Assembly (NCBI RefSeq): GCF_029937855.1
Contig: NZ_JAPYPC010000012.1
Coordinates: forward strand, 1 to 64,000
Origin: Christiangramia sp.
GTDB lineage: Bacteria > Bacteroidota > Bacteroidia > Flavobacteriales > Flavobacteriaceae
DNA length: 64,000 bases
Direction: 5' to 3'
Below, one piece after another: positions 32,009-41,225 of the stretch. A program made the position numbers and the translations under genes. The notes under the pieces were generated by a model that saw only the letters and a program-made list of their open reading frames with translations, was not told the DNA's origin and did not search any database. Positions within the stretch are counted from its first letter, which is position 1. Every line of letters starts with the position of its first letter.

Positions 32009-34978
32009 ATGAAATTAAAATTATTGATTTTGGGAGTATTCCTCGGTGTCTTTTCGATGCAATCCCAGGAATATTTTCCCAAGAATGATGGTGTTCAAAT
32101 GCGAAACACCAATTACACTGTCTTTAAAAATGCAAAAATCCATGTGGATCCACAAACGCTGATCAATAACGGGATGTTTGCCATTAAAGAGGGAAAAATT
32201 ACTGCGGTGGGTAAATCCATTAATATCCCGAAGAACAGTATTGTAATAGATTTAAAAGGAAAGGAAGTCTATCCTTCTTTTATCGATCTTTACAGTGAAT
32301 TCGGAATCCAGAAGCCTAAAAGAGCTGAAGGCGGTAATGGGCCCCAATATGATGCTGCCCGTGAAGGTTTTTACTGGAATGACCATATTAGGCCAGAAAC
32401 CGATGCTGTGGCCCATTTTAGTTTTGATGCTAAAGAAGCGGAAAAATATCACAAAGCTGGCTTTGGTGTAGTAAACACCCATGTTCCAGACGGTATAATT
32501 CGAGGAACCGGAATGCTCGTAGCCCTTACCCCTGAAGTGAGCGAAGGCGATCGTATTCTTAGCGACAGGTCTTCGCAATATTTGTCTTTCGATAAAAGTG
32601 TGCAATCCAGGCAATCCTACCCTACTTCTATCATGGGAACCATGGCACTTATTCGCCAGGCCTATTTAGATGCCGACTGGTATTCCAAAGGAAATGCAGA
32701 TAATAAAGATCTGGCACTTGAAGCCTTAAACAAGAATAAGGATCTGGTACAAATCTTTACCACAGATAATCTTCTTAATGAGTTAAGGGCTGATAAGGTA
32801 GGTGATGAATTCGGGATCCAATATGTAATTGTTGGTAGCGGAAATGAATATCAACGTCTCGATAAAATAAAAGCTTCCAATGCGACTTATATTGTACCGC
32901 TAAATTTCCCTGAAGCTTACGATGTAGAAGATCCTTATCTAACAGGTTATTTGAGCCTGGAAGAAATGAGGGAATGGAACCAGGCTCCTGCTAACCTAAA
33001 AATGCTTGCGGAGAAAAATGTTCCGTTTACTATTACCACTCACTCTATAGATGCCGAAAAAGATTTCAAATCAAATTTATTGAAAGCCGTAGAATATGGT
33101 TTACCTAAAGAAGCTGCCCTGGCGGCGCTAACAACAGTGCCTGCAAAAACTATAGGTCTGTCTGAAAAATTGGGTGTACTTAAAGAAGGTGCCTGGGCAA
33201 ACTTTATCATTACCTCAGGTGATTATTTTGATAAGGAAACTACCTTGTATGAAAACTGGATCCAGGGAGAGAAAAAAGTGCTTGAAAGCATGGACGTAAC
33301 AGATATCACTGGTAAATATGATTTGAATATTGATGGCAAACAGTATGAACTTGATATCACCGGAGAAGCTTCCAAGCCTAAAGTTGAAGTGAAAATGGGA
33401 GAAACAAAGATTGGTTCTAAACTGAATTTTCAGGAGAACTGGATGAACCTCCTCCTATCTTCTCCAGATACCACTAAAACTGAATTCATCAGGCTCGTAG
33501 CTAATGTACCTGAGCCAAATAAGACCATTTCAGGAAAAGCTATTCTTCCAAATGGAAATGAAACCTCTTTTCAGGCCACTAAAAAGACCGGTTCAGAAAA
33601 AGATAAAAAAGAGAAGGATAAAAAAGAGGATAAATTACCTAATATAATGCCGGTTACCTATCCAAATATCGCCTACGGTTTTAAAGAAAAACCAAAACAG
33701 GAAAATGTACTTTTTAAGAATGCTACAGTTTGGACGAGCGAGGAGGAGGGTGTATTGGAGAACACAGATGTACTTGTAAAAAATGGTGAGATCGTTCGTA
33801 TTGGTGAAGGTATAAATGCCGGAGGAGCAAAGGTTATTGATGCTACTGGCAAACATTTAACGGCCGGTATTATTGATGAACATTCCCACCTTGCCGCTTC
33901 AGATATTAATGAAGCCGGACATAACTCTTCTGCCGAGGTAAGCATGGAAGATGTGATAGACCCAACAGATATTGGGATTTATAGAGATCTTGCCGGTGGG
34001 GTTACCACCATTCAGCTTTTACATGGTTCAGCAAATCCTATTGGAGGGCGTTCTGCAATCCTGAAATTGAAATGGGGAGAATCTGCTGAAGATTTAATAT
34101 TTGAACAGGCGCCGCCCTTCATAAAATTTGCGCTTGGTGAAAATGTAAAACAGGCAAACTGGAGCGGAAATCGTTTTCCGCAGACCCGTATGGGCGTAGA
34201 GCAGGTTTTTATAGATTATTTCAGCCAGGCAAAAGCTTACGAATCTGAAAAGAAACAAGGTGGAGATTTCAGAAAAGATCTTGAAATGGAAACCATTGTT
34301 GAAATTTTAAATGGCGAACGCTTTGTTAGCTCTCACTCGTACATACAGAGTGAAATAAATATGTTGATGAAAGTCGCAGAGCAATTTGATTTTAACATTA
34401 ATACCTTTACCCATATCCTTGAAGGCTATAAAGTAGCCGATAAAATGAAAGAACACGGAGTTGGAGCTTCCACATTTTCTGACTGGTGGGCCTACAAATA
34501 CGAAGTGAATGATGCCATTCCTTATAATGCCTCTATTATGAATGATGTAGGAATTACCGTGGCCATTAATAGTGATGACGGTGAAATGAGCCGAAGACTA
34601 AACCAGGAAGCTGCGAAAAGTGTGAAGTATGGTGGAATGAGCGAAGAAGACGCCTGGAAAATGGTCACTATTAACCCTGCCAAGCTTTTACACGTAGATG
34701 ATCTTGTAGGAAGTATAAAAACAGGTAAGCAGGCAGATCTTGTGCTATGGAATAATCATCCTCTTTCTATTTATGCTAAGCCAGAGAAAACAATGATTGA
34801 AGGCGTGATCTATTTTGATATAGATCGTGATGAAAAAATGAGAAACGAAATTAAAAAAGAAAGGAATGAGCTTATCGGTCAAATGTTGAAAGAAAAAAAC
34901 AGCGGGGTCAAAACCCAGCCTGTAACGAAAAAGGAAGAGCAACGTGTACATTGTGATCTTTTAGAAGAGGTTCAATAA
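32009..34978 (+). CDS. Exported two-domain amidohydrolase-family protein
   Basis: A 989-residue exported protein with a signal peptide (about 1-20, MQSQ junction). It contains two amidohydrolase-like domains. The first (about 30-430) has the fold landmarks but reads PSFIDLYSEFG where metal-binding HxH should be. The second (about 570-965) reads GIIDEHSHLA with HxH intact, plus LAGGVTTIQLLHG, FTHILEG and the INSDDGE aspartate. Only the second half therefore looks catalytic. It is close to imidazolonepropionase-like/dipeptidase-like amidohydrolases, with the substrate unknown. It forms an operon with the next amidohydrolase-like gene after 12 nt. Confidence 0.9.
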   Translation: MKLKLLILGVFLGVFSMQSQEYFPKNDGVQMRNTNYTVFKNAKIHVDPQTLINNGMFAIKEGKITAVGKSINIPKNSIVIDLKGKEVYPSFIDLYSEFGIQKPKRAEGGNGPQYDAAREGFYWNDHIRPETDAVAHFSFDAKEAEKYHKAGFGVVNTHVPDGIIRGTGMLVALTPEVSEGDRILSDRSSQYLSFDKSVQSRQSYPTSIMGTMALIRQAYLDADWYSKGNADNKDLALEALNKNKDLVQIFTTDNLLNELRADKVGDEFGIQYVIVGSGNEYQRLDKIKASNATYIVPLNFPEAYDVEDPYLTGYLSLEEMREWNQAPANLKMLAEKNVPFTITTHSIDAEKDFKSNLLKAVEYGLPKEAALAALTTVPAKTIGLSEKLGVLKEGAWANFIITSGDYFDKETTLYENWIQGEKKVLESMDVTDITGKYDLNIDGKQYELDITGEASKPKVEVKMGETKIGSKLNFQENWMNLLLSSPDTTKTEFIRLVANVPEPNKTISGKAILPNGNETSFQATKKTGSEKDKKEKDKKEDKLPNIMPVTYPNIAYGFKEKPKQENVLFKNATVWTSEEEGVLENTDVLVKNGEIVRIGEGINAGGAKVIDATGKHLTAGIIDEHSHLAASDINEAGHNSSAEVSMEDVIDPTDIGIYRDLAGGVTTIQLLHGSANPIGGRSAILKLKWGESAEDLIFEQAPPFIKFALGENVKQANWSGNRFPQTRMGVEQVFIDYFSQAKAYESEKKQGGDFRKDLEMETIVEILNGERFVSSHSYIQSEINMLMKVAEQFDFNINTFTHILEGYKVADKMKEHGVGASTFSDWWAYKYEVNDAIPYNASIMNDVGITVAINSDDGEMSRRLNQEAAKSVKYGGMSEEDAWKMVTINPAKLLHVDDLVGSIKTGKQADLVLWNNHPLSIYAKPEKTMIEGVIYFDIDRDEKMRNEIKKERNELIGQMLKEKNSGVKTQPVTKKEEQRVHCDLLEEVQ

Positions 34979-34990
34979 ATTTAAAGGAAT

Positions 34991-36304
34991 ATGAAAAAAA
35001 TCAATATATACAGTTTAATAGTTTTAATAATAGTTTCCGCAAGCAGTTTTGCACAGCAAACCCCTGCCGAAAAACAGTCGGAACCAGTTAGCATTGTGGG
35101 TGCAACGGCACATTTAGGAAATGGGGGGGTTATAGAAAACAGCCTAATCATTTTTGAAAATGGAACTATAACCGAGGTGATTGCGGCAAATCTTACCAAA
35201 CAGCAATATCCCGGAAAAATCATAAATGCGGAAGGCAAGCATGTTTATCCCGGATTTATCGCGCCAAATTCAACACTTGGACTTGTTGAGATCGCTGCTG
35301 TAAAAGCTACGGAAGATGAAGATGAAATGGGAGAAATGCTTCCAAATGTACGAAGTTTAATCGCATATAATGCTGAAAGTAAGATCGTGGAATCTATGAG
35401 ACCCAATGGAGTTCTGATAGGGCAAATCGTCCCAAGAGGCGGACTCATCTCAGGTACTTCCTCTATTGTGCAATTTGATGCCTGGAACTGGGAAGATGCT
35501 GTGGTAAAAGAAAATGATGGTTTACACATTAACTGGCCAGACGCATTTAGAAGAGGTCGTTGGTGGAGAGATGAAGATCCCGGCTTGAAATCAAATAAAG
35601 AATATCAGGAAGATGTTCAAAAATTGGCAGATTTCTTTGCTTCCTCCAAAGCATATCTTGCCGGAAACAGGGATTATAAGAATCTTCCTTACCTGGCAAT
35701 GGAAACCGTATTCAAAGGTGATAAGAAAGTATTTGTTCACGTAAATGGCGAAAAAGAAATACTGGACGTGATCGAATTCAAGAAAGATCAGGGGCTCAAA
35801 AATCTGGTAATTGTAGGTGGTTATAATGCGCTTGGAGTTGCAAAAGAGTTAAAGTCTGAAGAAATCCCTGTGCTGGTAAACCGTCCGCATAGTACTCCAA
35901 ACAAGTCTTATGAAGATTATGATTATCCTTATAAATTAGCAAAATTATTGCAGGACGAAGGTGTTTTAGTCGCAATCGAAGGTAGCGGACAGATGGAAAG
36001 GATGAATTCAAGAAATTTACCTTTCTACGCTGGTACGGTTGCCGGTTTTGGTATGGATAAAGAAGATGCCCTCAAACTAATTACCTCCAACACGGCAAAA
36101 ATCCTGGGGATTGATAATACCTACGGAAGCCTTGAAAAAGGAAAATCGGCTACCTTATTTATTTCTGAAGGTGATGCACTGGATATGAGAACCAACATAC
36201 TTTCCCACGCCTTTATAGACGGAAGGGAAGTGAGCCTGGAAACTCATCAAACAGAACTTTGGAAAAGATATTCCAATAAATATAAAAATCAGGAGAGCGA
36301 ATAA
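34991..36304 (+). CDS. Exported amidohydrolase-like protein lacking the HxH metal motif
   Basis: A 437-residue protein with a signal peptide (about 1-21, FAQQ junction). It has the composite beta-sandwich/TIM-barrel amidohydrolase outline, including VSIVGATAHLGNGGVIENS and VYPGFIAPNSTLGL, where HxH is replaced by PNS. The C-terminal LITSNTAKILGIDNTYGSLEKGKSA block of the family is present. Loss of the first metal ligands suggests a non-catalytic partner, perhaps pairing with the product of the preceding gene. That is inference. A strong terminator follows. Confidence 0.88.
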   Translation: MKKINIYSLIVLIIVSASSFAQQTPAEKQSEPVSIVGATAHLGNGGVIENSLIIFENGTITEVIAANLTKQQYPGKIINAEGKHVYPGFIAPNSTLGLVEIAAVKATEDEDEMGEMLPNVRSLIAYNAESKIVESMRPNGVLIGQIVPRGGLISGTSSIVQFDAWNWEDAVVKENDGLHINWPDAFRRGRWWRDEDPGLKSNKEYQEDVQKLADFFASSKAYLAGNRDYKNLPYLAMETVFKGDKKVFVHVNGEKEILDVIEFKKDQGLKNLVIVGGYNALGVAKELKSEEIPVLVNRPHSTPNKSYEDYDYPYKLAKLLQDEGVLVAIEGSGQMERMNSRNLPFYAGTVAGFGMDKEDALKLITSNTAKILGIDNTYGSLEKGKSATLFISEGDALDMRTNILSHAFIDGREVSLETHQTELWKRYSNKYKNQESE

Positions 36305-36318
36305 TATCGCTTAAAATT

Positions 36319-36350
36319 TAAAAGCCCCTGAAATTTCAGGGGCTTTTTTT
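36319..36350. terminator. Intrinsic terminator after the amidohydrolase pair
   Basis: A 26-nt perfect inverted repeat (36321-36346) with core GCCCCTGAAA/TTTCAGGGGC, followed by T's. Confidence 0.93.
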
Positions 36351-36366
36351 ATGGCCAATATCTCCG

Positions 36367-36374
36367 TACTTTTA
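36367..36374 (+). promoter_or_regulatory. Possible promoter -7 element directly before trmH
   Basis: TACTTTTA matches TAnnTTTG at seven of eight positions and ends 5 nt before the ATG. No TTG at the right distance. Confidence 0.35.
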
Positions 36375-36379
36375 CGCGC

Positions 36380-37198
36380 ATGTTTAAACAGATCACCAGC
36401 CCTCAAAACAAGGAAATAAAATGGCTGCTTCAGTTGCAGGAAAAATCCCGTAACCGCAGAAAAGAGAATGCTTTTATTGTGGAAGGCAAACGGGAAGTAG
36501 GCCTGGCCATCAAAGGCGGATATATCCCACTTCACCTCTATTTTGTTCCTGAATTGATCAGTTTTCAGGATGTTGTTGAAATTGCTAAAACCAACAACGA
36601 AAAAGCAGCTGAAATAACAGAGATTAGTCAGGAGGTTTATAATAAAATCGCTTATCGCGGCAGCACTGAAGGGATCATAGTTGTTTTTCGCTCTAAAGAA
36701 CATAAGCTGGAAAATCTTAATTTTAAAAATACTAATCCATTGATCCTTGTAGCAGAATCTCCTGAAAAACCAGGAAACATTGGTGCTATTTTAAGAACAG
36801 CCGATGCTGCGGCGGTAGATGCCGTGATCATTGCCAATCCTCAAACAGATCTGTACAATCCTAATATTATAAGAAGTAGCGTTGGCGGTATTTTTACCAA
36901 TCAAATCGCCATCGGAAGCACTTCAGAAATTATTGAATTTTTGAAAAGAGAACATATTCAAATCTATTCTGCGGCTCTTCAGGCTTCAAAACCTTATTAT
37001 GACATAAACTTTAGAGAAAGTTCAGCAATTATTATGGGAACTGAGGCAACGGGACTTAGTGATGAATGGCTGGAAAATTCTACTCAAAATATCATCATTC
37101 CCATGCATGGCGAAATAGATTCCATGAATGTTTCTGTAGCCGCAGGAATTCTTATTTTTGAGGCTAAACGTCAGCGCAGCATAAAGAGTGAAGCGTGA
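36380..37198 (+). CDS. TrmH/SpoU-family RNA 2'-O-ribose methyltransferase
   Basis: A SPOUT-class methyltransferase. An N-terminal substrate-binding domain of the L30e-like type (about 1-100, RNRRKENAFIVEGKREV) precedes the knotted catalytic domain. Motifs are ESPEKPGNIGAILRTADA (motif 1, about 122-139), IIMGTEATGLS (motif 2) and IPMHGEIDSMNVSVAAG (motif 3). It probably methylates a ribose of 23S rRNA. The exact target cannot be told. Length 272. The stop codon lies within a heptamer repeat array. Confidence 0.92.
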   Translation: MFKQITSPQNKEIKWLLQLQEKSRNRRKENAFIVEGKREVGLAIKGGYIPLHLYFVPELISFQDVVEIAKTNNEKAAEITEISQEVYNKIAYRGSTEGIIVVFRSKEHKLENLNFKNTNPLILVAESPEKPGNIGAILRTADAAAVDAVIIANPQTDLYNPNIIRSSVGGIFTNQIAIGSTSEIIEFLKREHIQIYSAALQASKPYYDINFRESSAIIMGTEATGLSDEWLENSTQNIIIPMHGEIDSMNVSVAAGILIFEAKRQRSIKSEA

Positions 37199-37222
37199 AG
37201 CGTGAAAAGTGAAGAGTTAAAA
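37188..37222. repeat. Degenerate heptamer array over the trmH stop codon
   Basis: Seven-base units begin at 37188, 37195, 37202, 37209 and 37216: GTGAAGC, GTGAAGC, GTGAAAA, GTGAAGA, GTTAAAA. The trmH TGA (37196-37198) is inside the second unit. It is related in sequence and placement to the array at 6640. Confidence 0.88.
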
Positions 37223-37248
37223 TTATAAACACCAAACAATAAACAATC

Positions 37249-38487
37249 TTGAATTCAGAAAACCTATTTTATATCATCATTGGAATTATCATAATAGATT
37301 TTGTAATAGATAAGATCCTAGATGCACTTAATGCCGGGCATTTTGATGATCCTATTCCTACGGAACTCGATGATGTTTATGATGCGGAGGAATACGAAAA
37401 ATCTCAGGCCTATAAAAAAGAACGGTTTAAATTCGGAATGATCACTTCCACTTTTTCGGTTCTCTTAACGCTGGGGTTTATCATATTTGACGGATTTGAA
37501 TTTGTAGATGAGATCGCCAGAAGTATCAGTGATAATTCAATCATTATTGCATTAATTTTCTTCGGAATAATCATGTTGGGAAGTGATATACTGATGACTC
37601 CATTTTCATGGTACAGCACCTTTGTGATCGAGGAAAAATATGGTTTTAACAAAACCACAAAAGGCACTTTCTTTCTGGACAAACTTAAAGGTCTGGCGAT
37701 GGGTGCCATCATTGGTGGTGGAATCCTGGCGCTTATCGTATGGTTCTACCAATTTGCCGGAGATGATTTTTGGTGGTATGCGTGGATCCTCATTTCCATA
37801 TTTTCAGTATTCATGAATATGTTCTATGCTAAGCTCATTGTCCCGCTGTTCAATAAGCAAACTCCGCTGAAAGAAGGCTCTTTAAGAACTAAAATAGAGG
37901 AATATGCAAAAAGTGTAGGTTTTAAACTGGACAATATCTTTGTTATTGATGGTTCCAAAAGAAGCACCAAGGCCAATGCCTATTTTTCAGGCTTTGGAAG
38001 CGAAAAAAGGATCACCTTATATGACACGCTGATCAATGACCTGGAGGAAGAAGAGATTGTGGCGGTTTTGGCCCATGAAGTAGGTCATTATAAAAAGAAT
38101 CATACTATTGTGAATATGGCTGCTTCTGTTTTAACCACGGGTTTTACCCTATGGCTGCTGTCCCTTTTCGTAGGAAATCCGGTATTATCTGAGGCACTTG
38201 GAGTGGAGAACCCAAGTTTTCATATTGGCCTTGTAGCCTTTGGAATTCTATATAGTCCTATTTCAGAAATTACTGGTCTTATTATGAATTATATTTCCAG
38301 AAAATTCGAATATCAGGCAGATAATTTCGCCAGGACAACATACGCTGGTAAATTTCTTATATCCAGTCTGAAAAAATTATCAAAAAATACCTTGAGTAAT
38401 TTAACTCCGCACAAAGCCTATATTTTTGTACATTACTCTCATCCCAGTCTGCTACAGCGATATCGGAATTTGAAGACTGGAATTTAG
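37249..38487 (+). CDS. M48-family membrane zinc metallopeptidase (Ste24-like)
   Basis: An integral membrane peptidase of 412 residues similar to CAAX-protease-1/Ste24. It has several membrane segments (about 5-22, 66-82, 97-118, 146-168, 177-195), then the zinc site LAHEVGHYKKNH (HExxH near 276-280). Two more helices (about 290-310, 325-345) lead to the EYQADNFA segment, which provides the third ligand. The likely job is membrane protein quality control. The start is TTG at 37249, and no upstream in-frame alternative was seen. Substrates unknown. Confidence 0.9.
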   Translation: MNSENLFYIIIGIIIIDFVIDKILDALNAGHFDDPIPTELDDVYDAEEYEKSQAYKKERFKFGMITSTFSVLLTLGFIIFDGFEFVDEIARSISDNSIIIALIFFGIIMLGSDILMTPFSWYSTFVIEEKYGFNKTTKGTFFLDKLKGLAMGAIIGGGILALIVWFYQFAGDDFWWYAWILISIFSVFMNMFYAKLIVPLFNKQTPLKEGSLRTKIEEYAKSVGFKLDNIFVIDGSKRSTKANAYFSGFGSEKRITLYDTLINDLEEEEIVAVLAHEVGHYKKNHTIVNMAASVLTTGFTLWLLSLFVGNPVLSEALGVENPSFHIGLVAFGILYSPISEITGLIMNYISRKFEYQADNFARTTYAGKFLISSLKKLSKNTLSNLTPHKAYIFVHYSHPSLLQRYRNLKTGI

Positions 38488-38518
38488 TTGTTTGCTTTTA
38501 ATCTTAATTGTATTTTTA
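38488..38518 (+). promoter_or_regulatory. Promoter of relA/spoT, abutting the start codon
   Basis: TTG (38488-38490), 20 bases, then TATTTTTA (38511-38518), ending 4 nt before the ATG. One mismatch in the -7 box. It overlaps the stop of the M48 gene region and predicts a leaderless or nearly leaderless mRNA. Confidence 0.55.
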
Positions 38519-38522
38519 ACCT

Positions 38523-40733
38523 ATGACAGAGGCGGCTATAGAAAAAGAAAACAAGCAGATTGCCAGGCAGTATAAAGAACTGCTTCGTATAAGTTATCAA
38601 ACCCTTACCGAAGATGATAAAAAACTGATTCGAAAAGCTTTTGATACTGCTGTAGACGCGCATAAAGATCAGCGTAGAAAATCCGGGGAAGCTTATATTT
38701 TTCATCCCATTGCCGTAGCCAAGATCGTAGCTTCAGAAATAGGTTTGGATGCTACTTCCATCGCTGCTGCCTTACTTCATGATGTGGTAGAAGATACCAG
38801 CTACAGCCTAAAATATGTCGAGGAGACGTTTGGAGATACGGTAGCTAAGATTGTAGACGGTCTCACAAAGATCTCAAGCCTTAAAAAGGATAAGGACGTA
38901 TCACTTCAGGCTGAGAATTTCAGAAAAATGCTCCTCACCTTAAATGATGACGTTAGAGTTATCATTATCAAGATCGCAGACAGGTTGCACAATATGCAAA
39001 CGATGGATGCGATGCGACCGGATAAACAGGTAAAGATCGCTTCTGAAACCCTCTATATTTATGCGCCTCTTGCCCATAGAATAGGCCTCTATAATATAAA
39101 AACAGAATTAGAAGACCTGGGCTTAAAATATACCGAACCGGATGTTTACCAGGAGATTCTCACCAAAATCAAGGAAAGTAAGGAAGAGCAGGATCTGTAT
39201 ATAAAAGAGTTCAGCAAAATAATTCAGGATTCGCTGGATAAGGAGAACCTGGAATATGAGATAAAAGGAAGGCCTAAATCCATTTATTCCATTAATAAAA
39301 AGATCAAGACTCAAAATATTAGTTTTGATGAGATCTATGATAAATTCGCAATTCGTATCATTTACGAAAGTGAGCCATCCCAGGAAAAATTCCTTGCGTG
39401 GAAAATTTATTCTATAGTGACAGATCACTTCAGGCCCAATCCTACAAGATTAAGAGACTGGATATCTTCTCCAAAATCTACAGGATATGAAGCCTTGCAT
39501 ATTACGGTAATGGGCCCTAAAGGACGATGGGTGGAGGTACAGATACGGAGTGAGCGAATGAACGAAATTGCTGAAAAAGGTTATGCTGCTCATTATAAGT
39601 ATAAGCAGGGGAATGACAATAAAGAAGAAAGAGGCTTTGAAGAATGGGTAACCCGTTTGCAGGAAGCTTTAGAAAGTTCAGATGTAAGCGCGGTAGATTT
39701 TGTAGAGCAATTTAAATTAAACCTTTATTCGAAAGAAATCTTTGTTTTTACTCCACAGGGTGATCTAAAATCTTTACCAAAAGGTTCTACTCCGCTGGAT
39801 TTTGCCTTTAGTATTCATACAGAGATTGGCCTGCACACCAGGGGGTCCAGAGTTAACAACAAGCTGGTGCCTCTAAGTCATGAGTTGAAAAGTGGCGATC
39901 AGGTTGAAATTATTACTTCAGATAATGCTAAACCCAATATTAACTGGCTGGATTATGCAAATACGGCAAGAGCCAGAGCCAAGATAAAATCTTCGCTAAA
40001 AGATGAGAAAAAGGAAATTGCCGAAGAAGGAAAAGCAGTTCTGGCGAGGAAGCTAAAGGCTCAAAAAATTCAGTTCAATGAAAAGTCTATAAATGAGCTG
40101 GTTGTATTTTTCAATCTTAAAACCAGTCTGGACCTTTTTTATCGTGTTGGCGTTGGCAAGATAGACAATCAAATGCTGAAGGATTTTGCCTCCTCGCGAA
40201 GTAATTCCCTGGTAAGTTATTTTAAAAGTAAGATCAAAAAACCACAGGTAGCATCAGATCTCAATAAGGATGAGATCACCGCAAAATATGATCAATTGGT
40301 TTTTGGGAAGGAAGAAGAAAAACTGGAATATAAATTATCTAATTGCTGTAATCCCATTCCCGGTGATAATGTCTTCGGTTTTATCTCTGTGAACGACGGT
40401 ATAAAAGTTCATAAAAAAGATTGCCCTAATGCCTTACAGCTTCAAAGTAATTATGCCTATAGAATTATTCAGGCAAAATGGATAGACAGTTCCCAACAGG
40501 ACTTTAAGGCCGTAATCAGGCTTCAGGGAATAGACAATCTTGGATTGGTAAGTGAAATTACCAAGGAGATTTCCAGCAATATGCATGTGAATATGAAAAA
40601 CCTGAATTTTGACAGTTCAGATGGTGTTTTCAGTGGTCGTATCACTCTCGTTGTAAAGAATAATAATATCCTGAACACCATCATCCAGAGGTTGAAAAAA
40701 ATTAACGGGATAGACAAGGTTAGCCGTGAATAA
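38523..40733 (+). CDS. Bifunctional (p)ppGpp synthetase/hydrolase, RelA/SpoT family
   Basis: Makes and degrades the stringent-response alarmone. The N-terminal HD hydrolase domain holds LLHDVVEDT (His-Asp near 85-91) and IKIADRLHNMQT. The synthetase domain begins near 235, with GRPKSIYSI (about 249) and WISSPKSTGYEALH. A TGS domain starts at about 406 (IFVFTPQGD), and the C-terminal ACT domain runs from about 660 to 736. Both catalytic halves look intact, so a bifunctional Rel is likely. Fur-family and purA genes follow in the same direction. PurA is a known ppGpp target in other bacteria. Confidence 0.96.
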   Translation: MTEAAIEKENKQIARQYKELLRISYQTLTEDDKKLIRKAFDTAVDAHKDQRRKSGEAYIFHPIAVAKIVASEIGLDATSIAAALLHDVVEDTSYSLKYVEETFGDTVAKIVDGLTKISSLKKDKDVSLQAENFRKMLLTLNDDVRVIIIKIADRLHNMQTMDAMRPDKQVKIASETLYIYAPLAHRIGLYNIKTELEDLGLKYTEPDVYQEILTKIKESKEEQDLYIKEFSKIIQDSLDKENLEYEIKGRPKSIYSINKKIKTQNISFDEIYDKFAIRIIYESEPSQEKFLAWKIYSIVTDHFRPNPTRLRDWISSPKSTGYEALHITVMGPKGRWVEVQIRSERMNEIAEKGYAAHYKYKQGNDNKEERGFEEWVTRLQEALESSDVSAVDFVEQFKLNLYSKEIFVFTPQGDLKSLPKGSTPLDFAFSIHTEIGLHTRGSRVNNKLVPLSHELKSGDQVEIITSDNAKPNINWLDYANTARARAKIKSSLKDEKKEIAEEGKAVLARKLKAQKIQFNEKSINELVVFFNLKTSLDLFYRVGVGKIDNQMLKDFASSRSNSLVSYFKSKIKKPQVASDLNKDEITAKYDQLVFGKEEEKLEYKLSNCCNPIPGDNVFGFISVNDGIKVHKKDCPNALQLQSNYAYRIIQAKWIDSSQQDFKAVIRLQGIDNLGLVSEITKEISSNMHVNMKNLNFDSSDGVFSGRITLVVKNNNILNTIIQRLKKINGIDKVSRE

Positions 40734-40757
40734 ACTTTTACCTTTGCTAAGCAAATT

Positions 40758-41213
40758 ATGAGTAAGAAAATTGTAAATAAAAACGATCAGGCGGTCGTTA
40801 AAAATGTTTTCACCAAGTATCTGGAAGATAAAGGGCACCGGAAGACTCCGGAGCGTTTTGCCATACTTCAGGAGATCTATAATTCAGACGATCATTTTGA
40901 TATTGAGTCTCTTTATATAAAAATGAAGAACAAGAAATATCGGGTAAGTCGAGCTACTTTGTACAATACTATTGAATTATTGTTAGAGTGTGGTTTGGTT
41001 AGAAAACATCAGTTTGGTCAAAACCAGGCGCAATATGAAAAATCATATTTTGACCGTCAGCACGATCATATCATACTTACAGATACCGGAGAGGTAATAG
41101 AATTCTGTGATCCACGAATACAAAGTATCAAACAAACCATAGAAGAAGTCTTTGATATTGAGATTAGCAAACATTCTTTATATTTCTACGGAAATAAAAA
41201 ATCAACCAATTAA
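40758..41213 (+). CDS. Fur-family transcriptional regulator without CxxC zinc motifs
   Basis: A winged-helix Fur-type protein of 151 residues with the recognition region [15 protein letters not shown] (about 69-83) and the regulatory metal segment [20 protein letters not shown] (from about 97). The structural zinc CxxC pairs usual in Fur are absent: the first would fall at LTDTG, and only one Cys (FCD) remains there. It therefore probably belongs to a zinc-cysteine-poor Fur subgroup. The metal sensed is unknown. It lies 24 nt after relA/spoT and 12 nt before purA. Confidence 0.88.
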   Translation: MSKKIVNKNDQAVVKNVFTKYLEDKGHRKTPERFAILQEIYNSDDHFDIESLYIKMKNKKYRVSRATLYNTIELLLECGLVRKHQFGQNQAQYEKSYFDRQHDHIILTDTGEVIEFCDPRIQSIKQTIEEVFDIEISKHSLYFYGNKKSTN

Positions 41214-41225
41214 GTTTAGAAATTC

